Source: JAUWMI01 sp964630455 (lineage in GTDB: Bacteria > Sumerlaeota > Sumerlaeia > MWCT01 > JAUWMI01). Taken from it: DNA of 13,703 bases. The stretch's first letter is position 1. Every line of letters starts with the position of its first letter. The notes below the pieces were generated by a model. The model worked only from the letters and a program-made list of their open reading frames with translations. It did no database searches and was not told the origin of the DNA. The DNA lies in NCBI GenBank assembly GCA_964630455.1, contig CAZVVA010000100.1:1-13703 (forward strand), in the 5' to 3' direction. A program made the position numbers and the translations under genes. Positions 1-6,280 of the stretch are shown piece after piece.

Positions 1-21
1 GGTAATGGGTATTACCTCCTT
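1..21 (-). promoter_or_regulatory. Shine-Dalgarno-like site and hairpin at the left edge (leftward)
   Basis: Read on the minus strand, positions 21 to 14 give AAGGAGGT, a near-perfect ribosome binding site. It is followed by a 16-base stem-loop (1-16) of GGTAAT and ATTACC around GGGT, which overlaps the end of the SD. No ATG, GTG or TTG lies in the 13 bases left of the SD inside the window, so any start codon is beyond the edge at a longer than usual spacing. It is probably the 5' end of a leftward gene whose ribosome site could be masked by the hairpin; this cannot be confirmed here. Confidence 0.35.
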
Positions 22-91
22 ATGAGCCATGCACGTGACAACGAAATTACTCTGCGTCTTAGTCCCGACTTATACTTTTTGAGTATATATC

Positions 92-120
92 TATTTAATC
101 ACCAATAAACTAATTGTCAA
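92..120 (-). promoter_or_regulatory. candidate leftward sigma70-type promoter
   Basis: On the minus strand a perfect TTGACA (120-115) is followed after exactly 17 bases by TAAATA (97-92), with more TA-rich sequence just downstream. It lies about 70 bases before the SD-like site at 21-14, so the two are consistent with one leftward transcription unit starting off the window. The -10 matches TATAAT at only three of six bases, so the call rests mostly on the -35 box and the spacing. Confidence 0.45.
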
Positions 121-185
121 GCCAAATCGTTAGTCTGCTTGTCATTAATTAGGATTGGCACTCGCGCTGGTGAGGAGAGGAAACT

Positions 186-344
186 ATGCAAATTTTTGGT
201 GAGATGAAGAAGGGAAGCATTGCGCGCAAACTGGCTTACGCAGGAATTAAGTTGACGCGAGGATCAGTCCAACAACCTGGCGGCCCAGGCGGCTTCATTC
301 CGCAGCATTCAATTGCACCCATTTTTCCTCTTTACAAATGCTGA
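186..344 (+). CDS. possible small ORF of 52 residues, unknown, perhaps decayed
   Basis: ATG at 186 sits behind a purine-rich GAGGAGAGG site (172-180), well spaced for translation. It encodes 52 residues starting MQIFGEMKKGSIARKL and ending in a Gly/Pro-rich stretch. I recognise no family. A second frame, open from 256 to 411, reads more like protein (SNNLAAQAASFRS, then a Cys-x-x-Cys-like tail), so a +1 frameshift could have split one small gene of about 75 codons. The good ribosome site is the only real support; the ORF could also be chance. The remaining DNA up to the hydrolase start holds only the short MRRRGEGSA reading frame described in the findings. Confidence 0.25.
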   Translation: MQIFGEMKKGSIARKLAYAGIKLTRGSVQQPGGPGGFIPQHSIAPIFPLYKC

Positions 345-463
345 TGGTATTGGCCAGAGTATTTCGGACTTGTGCGACGAGTGCGCCTCTGGAGTAGCGG
401 AATCGGCCTGAGGCTGATAAACCGGGGGGGAAACATGCGGCGTAGGGGTGAAGGGAGTGCGTG

Positions 464-1225
464 ATGCGCGTAGTGTTTCTGGGTACAGGTACGTCGTTCG
501 GCGTCCCGATAATTGGATGTCGGTGTCGGGTCTGTCAGTCAGAAAATCCGAAGAATAAACGGCTTCGCTCTAGCGTTTATTGCGTGGAGGGAGACAGCCG
601 GGTGCTGATTGATTGTTCAACCGATTTCCGGCAACAGGCCCTCACGCATCGGATTGATCGTATGGACGCGGTGCTATTTACGCATAATCACGCAGACCAT
701 ATCTCGGGGATTGATGATTTGCGCATCTACAACCTAGTGCATCACCGGGCAATTGATGTTTACGGCAATGAGAACGTTATTGATGATATAAAGCGCCGGT
801 ATGACTACTGTTTTAGCCCAGTACAGATCGGTGGGGGAGTGCCACAGTTTGAATTGCATCGTGCTGATGCCCCATTTCGTATTGGTGAGATAGCCATCAC
901 CCCGATTCCGGTGTGGCACGGCAGTATGGAGATTTTGGGATATCGCTTGAATGATTTTTGCTACATTACTGACGCGAACAAGATACCTGAGAGTTCGCTG
1001 GCTGAGATGCGTGGGCTGAAGCTATTGGTAATTAATGCATTGCGTGAGAAGCCCTTTGCCACACATTTCTCGCTTGCCGAAGCGCTTGAAATAGCGAAAG
1101 CGTTACAACCCCGCCAAGCATATTTCACACACATTTCTCACCGTCTGGACCACGAGGAGATTAACTCGACATTGCCCGCAGAGTATCAGCTTGCCCATGA
1201 TGGGCTGACGGTTGATCTGGACTGA
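464..1225 (+). CDS. metallo-beta-lactamase-fold hydrolase, PhnP-like
   Basis: The protein is 253 residues, soluble, with no signal peptide. The MBL zinc-binding signature THNHADH lies at residues 73-79, with further expected ligands at H152 (VWHGS), D170 (YITDAN) and a C-terminal THISH (222-226). The N-terminus carries GTGTSFGVP followed by C19-x-C21-x-x-C24, which matches the structural zinc cysteines known in PhnP, so a phosphodiesterase acting on small cyclic phosphates or nucleotides is the best family guess. No phn phosphonate genes are nearby, so the substrate is open and I give no symbol. I prefer ATG 464 to the in-frame GTG at 461 because AAGGGAG (451-457) is then spaced 6 bases away. 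The gene stands alone, with a 229-base gap before blaI and no clear terminator. Confidence 0.88.
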   Translation: MRVVFLGTGTSFGVPIIGCRCRVCQSENPKNKRLRSSVYCVEGDSRVLIDCSTDFRQQALTHRIDRMDAVLFTHNHADHISGIDDLRIYNLVHHRAIDVYGNENVIDDIKRRYDYCFSPVQIGGGVPQFELHRADAPFRIGEIAITPIPVWHGSMEILGYRLNDFCYITDANKIPESSLAEMRGLKLLVINALREKPFATHFSLAEALEIAKALQPRQAYFTHISHRLDHEEINSTLPAEYQLAHDGLTVDLD

Positions 1226-1372
1226 AGTGGCTCGACCATAATCCTGCCGACATGTCTCTCCTTGAAAGGGTAAGTTAAGCATATCCAATGATCTTTATGT
1301 GGTTCTTCCCTCAATCACAATCGCGCTATTGGCTGCCGGCAGATATGTGTTCGAAGAAACGCAAAAAAGCTA

Positions 1373-1398
1373 TTGACATAGCCTACAAGTGTAGGCTA
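1373..1398 (+). promoter_or_regulatory. BlaI/MecI/CopY-type operator abutting a TTGACA -35 box
   Basis: Positions 1379-1398 form a perfect dyad, TAGCCTACA-AG-TGTAGGCTA, whose core TACA-N2-TGTA is the consensus operator of the BlaI/MecI/CopY repressor family. TTGACA (1373-1378) directly touches its left side, so a bound repressor would cover the promoter. No good -10 lies at 16-18 bases; a TATATA stretch is at 1404-1409, too far for a standard sigma70 promoter, so the exact promoter architecture is uncertain. It lies 56 bases before the blaI ATG, the layout of an autoregulated repressor operon. Confidence 0.85.
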
Positions 1399-1454
1399 CC
1401 GCTTATATATGTTCTTAATTGGGCGAATCTAAGGATGCCGGAGGATCAATCTTC

Positions 1455-1892
1455 ATGAAGAGAAGAGCCAAAAAAGTTTCCAGTCCACCACGTCTGTCTG
1501 AAGCTGAATGGATTATTATGAAGCCATTCTGGGAAAGGGGCGCACTGGCTGCTCGAGACCTTTTCGCCGCACTTTCGTCTAATAATCAGTGGGCTTATAA
1601 GACTGTGAAGACAATGCTCGCCCGGCTGGTAAAAAAGGCTGCTCTCGAATACACTCAGGTGGGAAATTCTTATCTCTACCGTGCTCGATTCAGTCAGGAG
1701 GAGATGGTGGGGGCGGCGGTTAAGAATTTTTCCCACCGCGTGTTGGATGGAGCACTCGAACCTTTTCTTGTCCACTTTTTTGAAGGCAGAGAGCCCTCGG
1801 CAGAGGAAATTTCCACTCTGCGAGGGATCATTAAGCAGCTTAAAGAAAAGCAAGCGCAGGATAATGAGAAAAAGGCGAGGAACAAGAAATGA
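1455..1892 (+). CDS. blaI: BlaI/MecI-family winged-helix repressor
   Basis: The protein is 145 residues, close to the 120-130 typical of the family plus a basic tail. Residues 13-80 form the winged-helix DNA-binding domain: LSEAEWIIMKPFW, then AYKTVKTMLARLVKKAAL as recognition helix region, then the wing NSYLYRA. Residues 81-130 form the dimerisation helices. Aligned by eye to staphylococcal BlaI, whose partner protease cleaves between N101 and F102, the corresponding bond here is H107-F108 (in LVHFFEG). ATG 1455 is chosen over an upstream in-frame TTG (1419) because GGAGGA (1440-1445) lies 9 bases before it. The stop overlaps the next gene's start (ATGA, 1889-1892), implying translational coupling. 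It should bind the 1379-1398 operator and repress its own operon. Confidence 0.93.
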   Translation: MKRRAKKVSSPPRLSEAEWIIMKPFWERGALAARDLFAALSSNNQWAYKTVKTMLARLVKKAALEYTQVGNSYLYRARFSQEEMVGAAVKNFSHRVLDGALEPFLVHFFEGREPSAEEISTLRGIIKQLKEKQAQDNEKKARNKK

Positions 1893-4800
1893 TGAATGAA
1901 ATTATCAGGTTATGGGGGCAATGGATGCTCGCCACATCGTGGCAGCTGGTAGTCATAGTTATAGTGGTTGGTGCTCTATGTTTCTTATGGCGCAAAGCCC
2001 CGGTGCGGATGCTGCATTTGCTCTGGCTTTTGGTTTTTATCAAACTCCTTATTCCACCGCATCTGGGACATGATTATTCGCTTGCCAATCTCCTTGTGCG
2101 TTCGGAAATTTTCTCATCCCAGCAGGTAGCGGTCAATAGTGCGCAAGAGGAATGGCAAGTCTTTGCTGCGCATTTGCCCAGGACTGCTATCGAAGGTCCA
2201 ATTGCTATCGAGGATGAGAGCGTAATAAGCGATAATGAGGTCGGTTCGTCTCTTCCGTCCACGTCAGCTCAAGAATTACCTGTTGTCTCTGGTATAACTT
2301 CATTTACTTACCAGCATATTCTTTTTGTCCTTTGGCTGATGGGCGCTGCAGGGCTTTTGCTCAGAAGTTTAATGAGTGCCGGCAGATTTCGGGGGTGGTT
2401 ATCTGCTTACGGACAGCCGCCACCTTCATGGTTTAAAGAAAAACTGGCAGAATGGTCTCAGAAAGTCGGGCTCAGAAAATCCCCTGGATGTATTATTGTT
2501 CCGGAGAGCCATTGTCCGTGCCTTTTCGGCTGGTTCAAGCCCCAATTACTCTTCCCTGAGCATTTGCTAAAGCGCTTGACCCCGGAGCAATTGCAAATGG
2601 CTGTTTGTCACGAATTAACCCATATAAAGAGGAGGGATACCATTATGAACGGGCTGCAAAGTTTACTCCAAATTCTTTACTGGTTTCATCCGCTGGTCTG
2701 GTTGGCGGGACGCGAGGTTCGGCATTATCGGGAGATGGTGGTGGATGAGGCAGTCGTATCTGCTCATGAAAACTTACCCAAACATACTTATGAGCAAACG
2801 ATTCTCGCTCTGGCAGAGCATAGTCCAGCACGCCCGGTGCCTGCGATGGTGGGCATTCTTGAGCATCGCAGTTTTGTGTTTAGAAGGGTGATGCGACTCG
2901 TCGCCAGCTCCTCCAAAAGAATTGGTTGGCAGCGAACGCTTCTAAGCTGGGTGATGTTAGCCCTCTTTACTTTCTTCTTGATTCCAATGGGGATAAGTCA
3001 GCCTCAGGTTTCCCCATCTGGTACGCTGAACGTGGAGAAGAAAGCGTTTCCTGAAGTACTGAATGAGCCGCAAAGGCTTTATATGCAGTGGACGGAAGAA
3101 AATTTCTCTGCGTTTCTTGACAAAAGTGAATATGCTGACCTCTCAGATTCTGCTAAAGCAGAGCTTGAGGAGAGATGGATTAAAGTTCTGGAAGGCCCAT
3201 GGAGCCGGAAATATTATGATACGATTAACTTTCTTGCGGCCATAAAGAGCAAAAAAGCCGTCAAGCTGCTGCTCCATATTGCTGCTGAGCGTCGGGAAAA
3301 GGACAATCGCGATCGCTGGATGGCGGTCAGGGCGCTGGGGATAATTGGCGATGAATCGGTGGTGCCGGAGCTTATTCATTTGATTTATCATTACAATCAG
3401 AATACGCGATTCTGGGCGCAGATTTCGCTGGCACGTCTTACAGGCGTGAATTTCGGCTATGACTGGCAAAAATGGGGTGAGTGGTGGAATCAGCAAGGCA
3501 AGCAACCAACATTCTCGCCTGAAAAAATCACCTGGACAACCAGCTACCCTGAATGGGCTGACCCGCAGAAGCAAAAGGAAAGTGATAGAAACTTCGTTGA
3601 AAGATTCAGCGGCACAAAGGAAGAAGAGTCAGCAAGCGTTAACACCACTCCACCACAGATTATTAAAACCATTCCAGCAATTGGGGCGAAAGGTGTTAAC
3701 CCTTCACTAAAAGAGATTGTTGTGGTTTTCGACCGGGATATGTCTAGCGGTTTTTCATGGACGGGGGGCGGCGAGGTGTATCCCAAAACGACTGGCATGC
3801 CTTTATGGCGAGATTCACGAACCTGCGTGCTTCCTGTAGAGCTTGAGCCTGGGAAATTTTACCGGGTGGGAATAAACTCAAAGTCCCATAAGAACTTCCG
3901 TAGCAAAGAGGGCGTGCCCACTTCTCCAACGGCGATCTATTTCACCACTGCGGGAGCACCGACCAGTGCAGTGGCGGCGCTTACGCCACCCAAAATCGTA
4001 AGTATGTCTCCTCCAAGTGGAGTAAAGAACGTTTCCCCTGCTATTACTGAACTGCGGGTAACTTTTGACCAGGAAATGGGTGGGGGCTGTTCATGGACCG
4101 GCGGTGGCGAGCAATTCCCTAAAGTAGCCGGTGAAATCTATTGGACAGGTGACAAAAAGACCTGCGTGTTGCCAGTGAAATTACAACCCAGCTGGTCATA
4201 CAGACTGGGCTTGAATTCTGTGAGTCATAAGAATTTTCAAAGCGCAAAAGGTGTCCCTCTCGAACCCGTTGCTTATACATTTGAAACCGGAATGGAAGGA
4301 GTAGCACCAACTAAAGCCGCGCCTCTTCAGGGAGAGATAGACAAGGCACAATCCGGTGGTGTTGTCATCGTTCCGCCAGGCAAGCACGAAGGCCCCCTGG
4401 AAATCACCAAGCCCCTGACGCTTCGTGGCGAGGATGCGCGCACGTGCACGATTGAACTGCTCGGCAACGAACCAACCATCACTATCAGAGGCACCAAGGA
4501 CGTTGTGCTTGAGAATTTGACGGTACGATGGTCTCAGAAATCAACCGATGCGCGGTTAGAAGCGCCTGCCGCAATTTATGTGCGAGACAGCGACGCGGTA
4601 ATTCGCGGTTGCCGTCTCGAGCCCATTGAACGTCCCCAAACCACGCCTTACGCTATAATGGCTGCAGGCAGAACCAACGTGACCTTCACTGAAGGCAGGA
4701 GCACAGGCTTTGCCTACGCCCTGATTTTCCTTGAGGGTGCCAACGGCACCGTGAGCAACTCCATTCTCACGGATGCCGGGCACAGTGTGGTCACCATGCA

Positions 4801-5401
4801 TGCCAACTCTCACGTCAAAATCATAGGAAATATCCTTGGCCGATGTGAGTATCATGCGGTGCGTAACACTGGTGGGACGATGGATATGATCGACAATCTG
4901 GTAATCGGCGACAATCGAGCTGGCGCTTATCTCGGCAATAAATCAGCCCACGGGCGCATCGCCAATAATCTGTTCTCCCAGAATCGCGGAGCAATCTGGG
5001 CTTACGCTCGTTCCGACGTTATTATCGAGAACAACGTCTTTCTTGCTGAAAATGGCCCCGGCATAGGGTTCCACGACAGCTGTAACTTAATCATACGGAA
5101 TAATAGCTTTGTCAACAATGCGCAAGGTCTGACCAGGTATTCAAAAGAAGGACGACCGCCTGGCATCGGCGCGCGCACCAACGGCAACCACTTCTGGAAC
5201 AACAAAGAAGACTTCGTGGATTTTGACAAAGAGACCTCTGCGCTATATGGTGACCCGAAATTCACTAACCCCAGCAACGGAGATTTCTCACCGCAAAAAG
5301 GCTCACCGCTTCTGCACGATGCAGGGCACCCACTCGCTGGTCTGACTGACCCCGAGCCTATTCGGGCTCTCTGGGCGACCTGGGCTGCGCTGAATCAATA
5401 G
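1889..5401 (+). CDS. BlaR1-like M56 membrane protease with HEAT, double Ig-like and beta-helix ectodomain
   Basis: The protein is 1170 residues, about twice a classical BlaR1 (about 600). Membrane segments lie at about 13-34, 40-56, 141-160 and 351-370. The cytosolic loop between the third and fourth carries the zinc protease site HELTH (241-245), with E282 as probable third ligand in YREMVVDEAV; the 37-residue spacing from H245 matches staphylococcal BlaR1. After the last membrane helix comes a HEAT-like region (about 440-540), two tandem Ig-like domains (about 588-687 and 699-800, both with SWTGGGE and TCVLPV) and a right-handed parallel beta-helix (about 815-1115) with recurring NN and GN turns. 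No class D beta-lactamase-type sensor domain is seen; one SxxK string (574-577) lies in a linker. The likely role is to sense an envelope or extracellular signal and inactivate the repressor encoded upstream. The ligand is unknown. Confidence 0.9.
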   Translation: MMNEIIRLWGQWMLATSWQLVVIVIVVGALCFLWRKAPVRMLHLLWLLVFIKLLIPPHLGHDYSLANLLVRSEIFSSQQVAVNSAQEEWQVFAAHLPRTAIEGPIAIEDESVISDNEVGSSLPSTSAQELPVVSGITSFTYQHILFVLWLMGAAGLLLRSLMSAGRFRGWLSAYGQPPPSWFKEKLAEWSQKVGLRKSPGCIIVPESHCPCLFGWFKPQLLFPEHLLKRLTPEQLQMAVCHELTHIKRRDTIMNGLQSLLQILYWFHPLVWLAGREVRHYREMVVDEAVVSAHENLPKHTYEQTILALAEHSPARPVPAMVGILEHRSFVFRRVMRLVASSSKRIGWQRTLLSWVMLALFTFFLIPMGISQPQVSPSGTLNVEKKAFPEVLNEPQRLYMQWTEENFSAFLDKSEYADLSDSAKAELEERWIKVLEGPWSRKYYDTINFLAAIKSKKAVKLLLHIAAERREKDNRDRWMAVRALGIIGDESVVPELIHLIYHYNQNTRFWAQISLARLTGVNFGYDWQKWGEWWNQQGKQPTFSPEKITWTTSYPEWADPQKQKESDRNFVERFSGTKEEESASVNTTPPQIIKTIPAIGAKGVNPSLKEIVVVFDRDMSSGFSWTGGGEVYPKTTGMPLWRDSRTCVLPVELEPGKFYRVGINSKSHKNFRSKEGVPTSPTAIYFTTAGAPTSAVAALTPPKIVSMSPPSGVKNVSPAITELRVTFDQEMGGGCSWTGGGEQFPKVAGEIYWTGDKKTCVLPVKLQPSWSYRLGLNSVSHKNFQSAKGVPLEPVAYTFETGMEGVAPTKAAPLQGEIDKAQSGGVVIVPPGKHEGPLEITKPLTLRGEDARTCTIELLGNEPTITIRGTKDVVLENLTVRWSQKSTDARLEAPAAIYVRDSDAVIRGCRLEPIERPQTTPYAIMAAGRTNVTFTEGRSTGFAYALIFLEGANGTVSNSILTDAGHSVVTMHANSHVKIIGNILGRCEYHAVRNTGGTMDMIDNLVIGDNRAGAYLGNKSAHGRIANNLFSQNRGAIWAYARSDVIIENNVFLAENGPGIGFHDSCNLIIRNNSFVNNAQGLTRYSKEGRPPGIGARTNGNHFWNNKEDFVDFDKETSALYGDPKFTNPSNGDFSPQKGSPLLHDAGHPLAGLTDPEPIRALWATWAALNQ
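3650..4288 (+). repeat. tandem Ig-like domain duplication inside the M56 protein
   Basis: Two consecutive units of about 100 residues (DNA about 3650-3949 and 3983-4288) share a P-S-G-V-N-P opening, SWTGGGE, a conserved cysteine (C646 and C759) in TCVLPV, and the SHKNF...GVP segment. The pattern resembles bacterial Big_5 (SbsA-type) Ig-like domains, which often sit in surface proteins as spacers or ligand binders. DNA identity is visibly lower than protein similarity, so the duplication is old rather than recent. Confidence 0.8.
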
Positions 5402-5514
5402 CGGGGTATAAATGGTAACCCATTTGACCAGGTGTTCACACCTTTGAAACAGATTCCTGGCTTCCCAGCGATGGCATTCGATTTAGAGACACTTTCAAAA
5501 TGAAATTCTAATAC

Positions 5515-5676
5515 TCCTAAGGCGCATAAACCACTACGACACAACGTACACGACGGGAGTAGGGGCGAACCGCCGCGGCGGGTGGGTCGCCTCAACTTTC
5601 TGAATTCTCAATGCGCCTAAGGCGCATTCGCGTCGTGCCGTCGTGGTTTGATAGTTCTTTTTGTTAGGTGCTCTTA
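5515..5676 (+). repeat. left arm of a large imperfect inverted repeat
   Basis: This arm is matched in reverse orientation by 6058-6208. Exact blocks include 21 bases (5539-5559 with 6160-6180) and 23 bases (5631-5653 with 6081-6103), plus TTCTTTTTGTTA just after the second block. It contains the palindrome ATGCGCCT-A-AGGCGCAT (5611-5627). Relative to the other arm it has about 15-23 extra bases near 5560-5585, centred on the palindrome CCGCCGCGGCGG (5570-5581). No transposase lies inside the pair. It could be a non-autonomous element end or one of two opposed copies of a dispersed repeat. Confidence 0.85.
5611..5627. repeat. palindrome ATGCGCCT-A-AGGCGCAT
   Basis: A 17-base perfect odd palindrome with 8-base arms. 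It is the best copy of a family with core CGCCTNAGGCG, also seen at about 5515, 5763-5774, 5783-5794, 5813-5823, 6119-6129 (degenerate) and 6192-6208, with a relative at 7819-7829. All but the last lie within 700 bases between the M56 gene and the PpiC-type gene. Confidence 0.8.
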
Positions 5677-5730
5677 GTGTTTTGGCTCTTTCTCAAATGA
5701 ATTACCATTTCATGAGAGAGAGATATAATT

Positions 5731-5763
5731 CCCACGCACAAGGCGCATTTTCAACCTCACCTC
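5731..5763 (+). repeat. dispersed 33-bp repeat, copy 1
   Basis: This stretch is identical over 33 bases to 13646-13678. The likeness extends leftward in broken form: TCAAATGA, then TTA-CAT, then GATA-AAT-like bases precede both copies. The element is therefore about 70 bases or longer. It sits between the two arms of the inverted repeat. Its outer end reads TCAACCTCACC and is answered by GGTGAGG at 5852-5858, which could pair to close a larger folded unit. Confidence 0.85.
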
Positions 5764-5800
5764 GCCTAAGGCGGGTAAACCTCGCCTGAGGCGGGTAAAC
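5761..5800 (+). repeat. two tandem 20-base units
   Basis: CTCGCCTAAGGCGGGTAAAC (5761-5780) is followed at once by the same 20 bases with one change (A to G at the eighth base, 5781-5800). Each unit contains a CGCCTNAGGCG hairpin. A looser third hairpin, CGCCTCAGGCG, follows at 5813-5823. These look like local amplification of the palindrome family inside the dispersed repeat. Confidence 0.8.
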
Positions 5801-6057
5801 CTTGCTCCTCTACGCCTCAGGCGCACAAGTCCCCTCAGGCGAGAGGGATAGGGTGAGGGGGCCTTTGCGATAACCCAAGCGTTCGGTCCGGGCATGGAGG
5901 CGTTACCCGACATTTACCAGCGGACAGGTCAGCCGGTCAATATCGGTAGTAGAGTGGAGACGGTATACTAATTGTTGACTGGCGGGTTAAGTGATGATAT
6001 CCTCTCGCAGTTCTTTTGGAGAAGGAATACTCACGGAGCGTTTCGCCAATTTTGGAA

Positions 6058-6208
6058 TAAGAGCACATAACAAAAAGAAATATCAAACCACGACGGCACG
6101 ACGAGTACTACGTTAATACGCCTTAGGCACATTAAAAGTTCAGAATGTAGGACGACCCGCTCCCGTCGTGTACGTTGTGTTGTAGTAGTTAGTGCGCCTT
6201 AGGCGCAC
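6058..6208 (-). repeat. right arm of the large inverted repeat
   Basis: Reverse complement partner of 5515-5676, separated from it by 381 bases. Its outer end is the 17-base palindrome GTGCGCCT-T-AGGCGCAC (6192-6208). It lacks the CCGCCGCGGCGG insertion of the left arm, so it is probably nearer to the ancestral form. Its outer end lies just before the TATAAG box upstream of the PpiC-type gene. Confidence 0.85.
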
Positions 6209-6221
6209 ATAATGGTACAGG

Positions 6222-6265
6222 TATAAGATGACTCAAATAAAATTCTTTTCAGAGCAACGTTGCTC
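6222..6265 (+). promoter_or_regulatory. candidate promoter -10 and palindrome upstream of the PpiC-type gene
   Basis: TATAAG at 6222-6227 is a five-of-six -10 box; the 17-base-distant -35 position reads only TTAGGC, from the edge of the inverted repeat. Downstream, GAGCAACGTTGCTC (6252-6265) is a perfect 14-base palindrome ending 15 bases before the first ATG. It would lie in the 5' leader, as an operator or RNA hairpin next to the ribosome site GGGAAAGG (6268-6275). The palindrome is certain, the promoter weak. Confidence 0.35.
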
Positions 6266-6280
6266 CGGGAAAGGTAGATA

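Noticed and set aside
153..168. TTGGCAC near 155 as a sigma54 promoter
   Set aside because: The -24 half fits, but the GG-N10-GC rule fails: the expected GC at -12 reads GG.
5410..5443. AAATGG/CCATTT and AGGTGT/ACACCT foldbacks as a terminator of the blaI-M56 operon
   Set aside because: The stems are only about six bases and no T-run follows.
5852..5971. Short frame between the inverted-repeat arms ending MEALPDIYQRTGQ...RVETVY
   Set aside because: It reads somewhat like a protein end, but has only 39 open codons, no ribosome site, starts inside a repeat and matches no family I know. It may be a gene remnant but cannot be supported.
5515..6208. CRISPR array or attachment site
   Set aside because: The repeats are inverted and palindromic with irregular spacing, with no unique spacers of constant length and no tRNA or integrase nearby.
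6216..6225. TACAGGTATA upstream of the PpiC-type gene as a second BlaI operator
   Set aside because: It differs from TACA-N2-TGTA by one base and has no flanking symmetry. One-mismatch hits to an 8-base fixed motif are expected about five times in a window this size.
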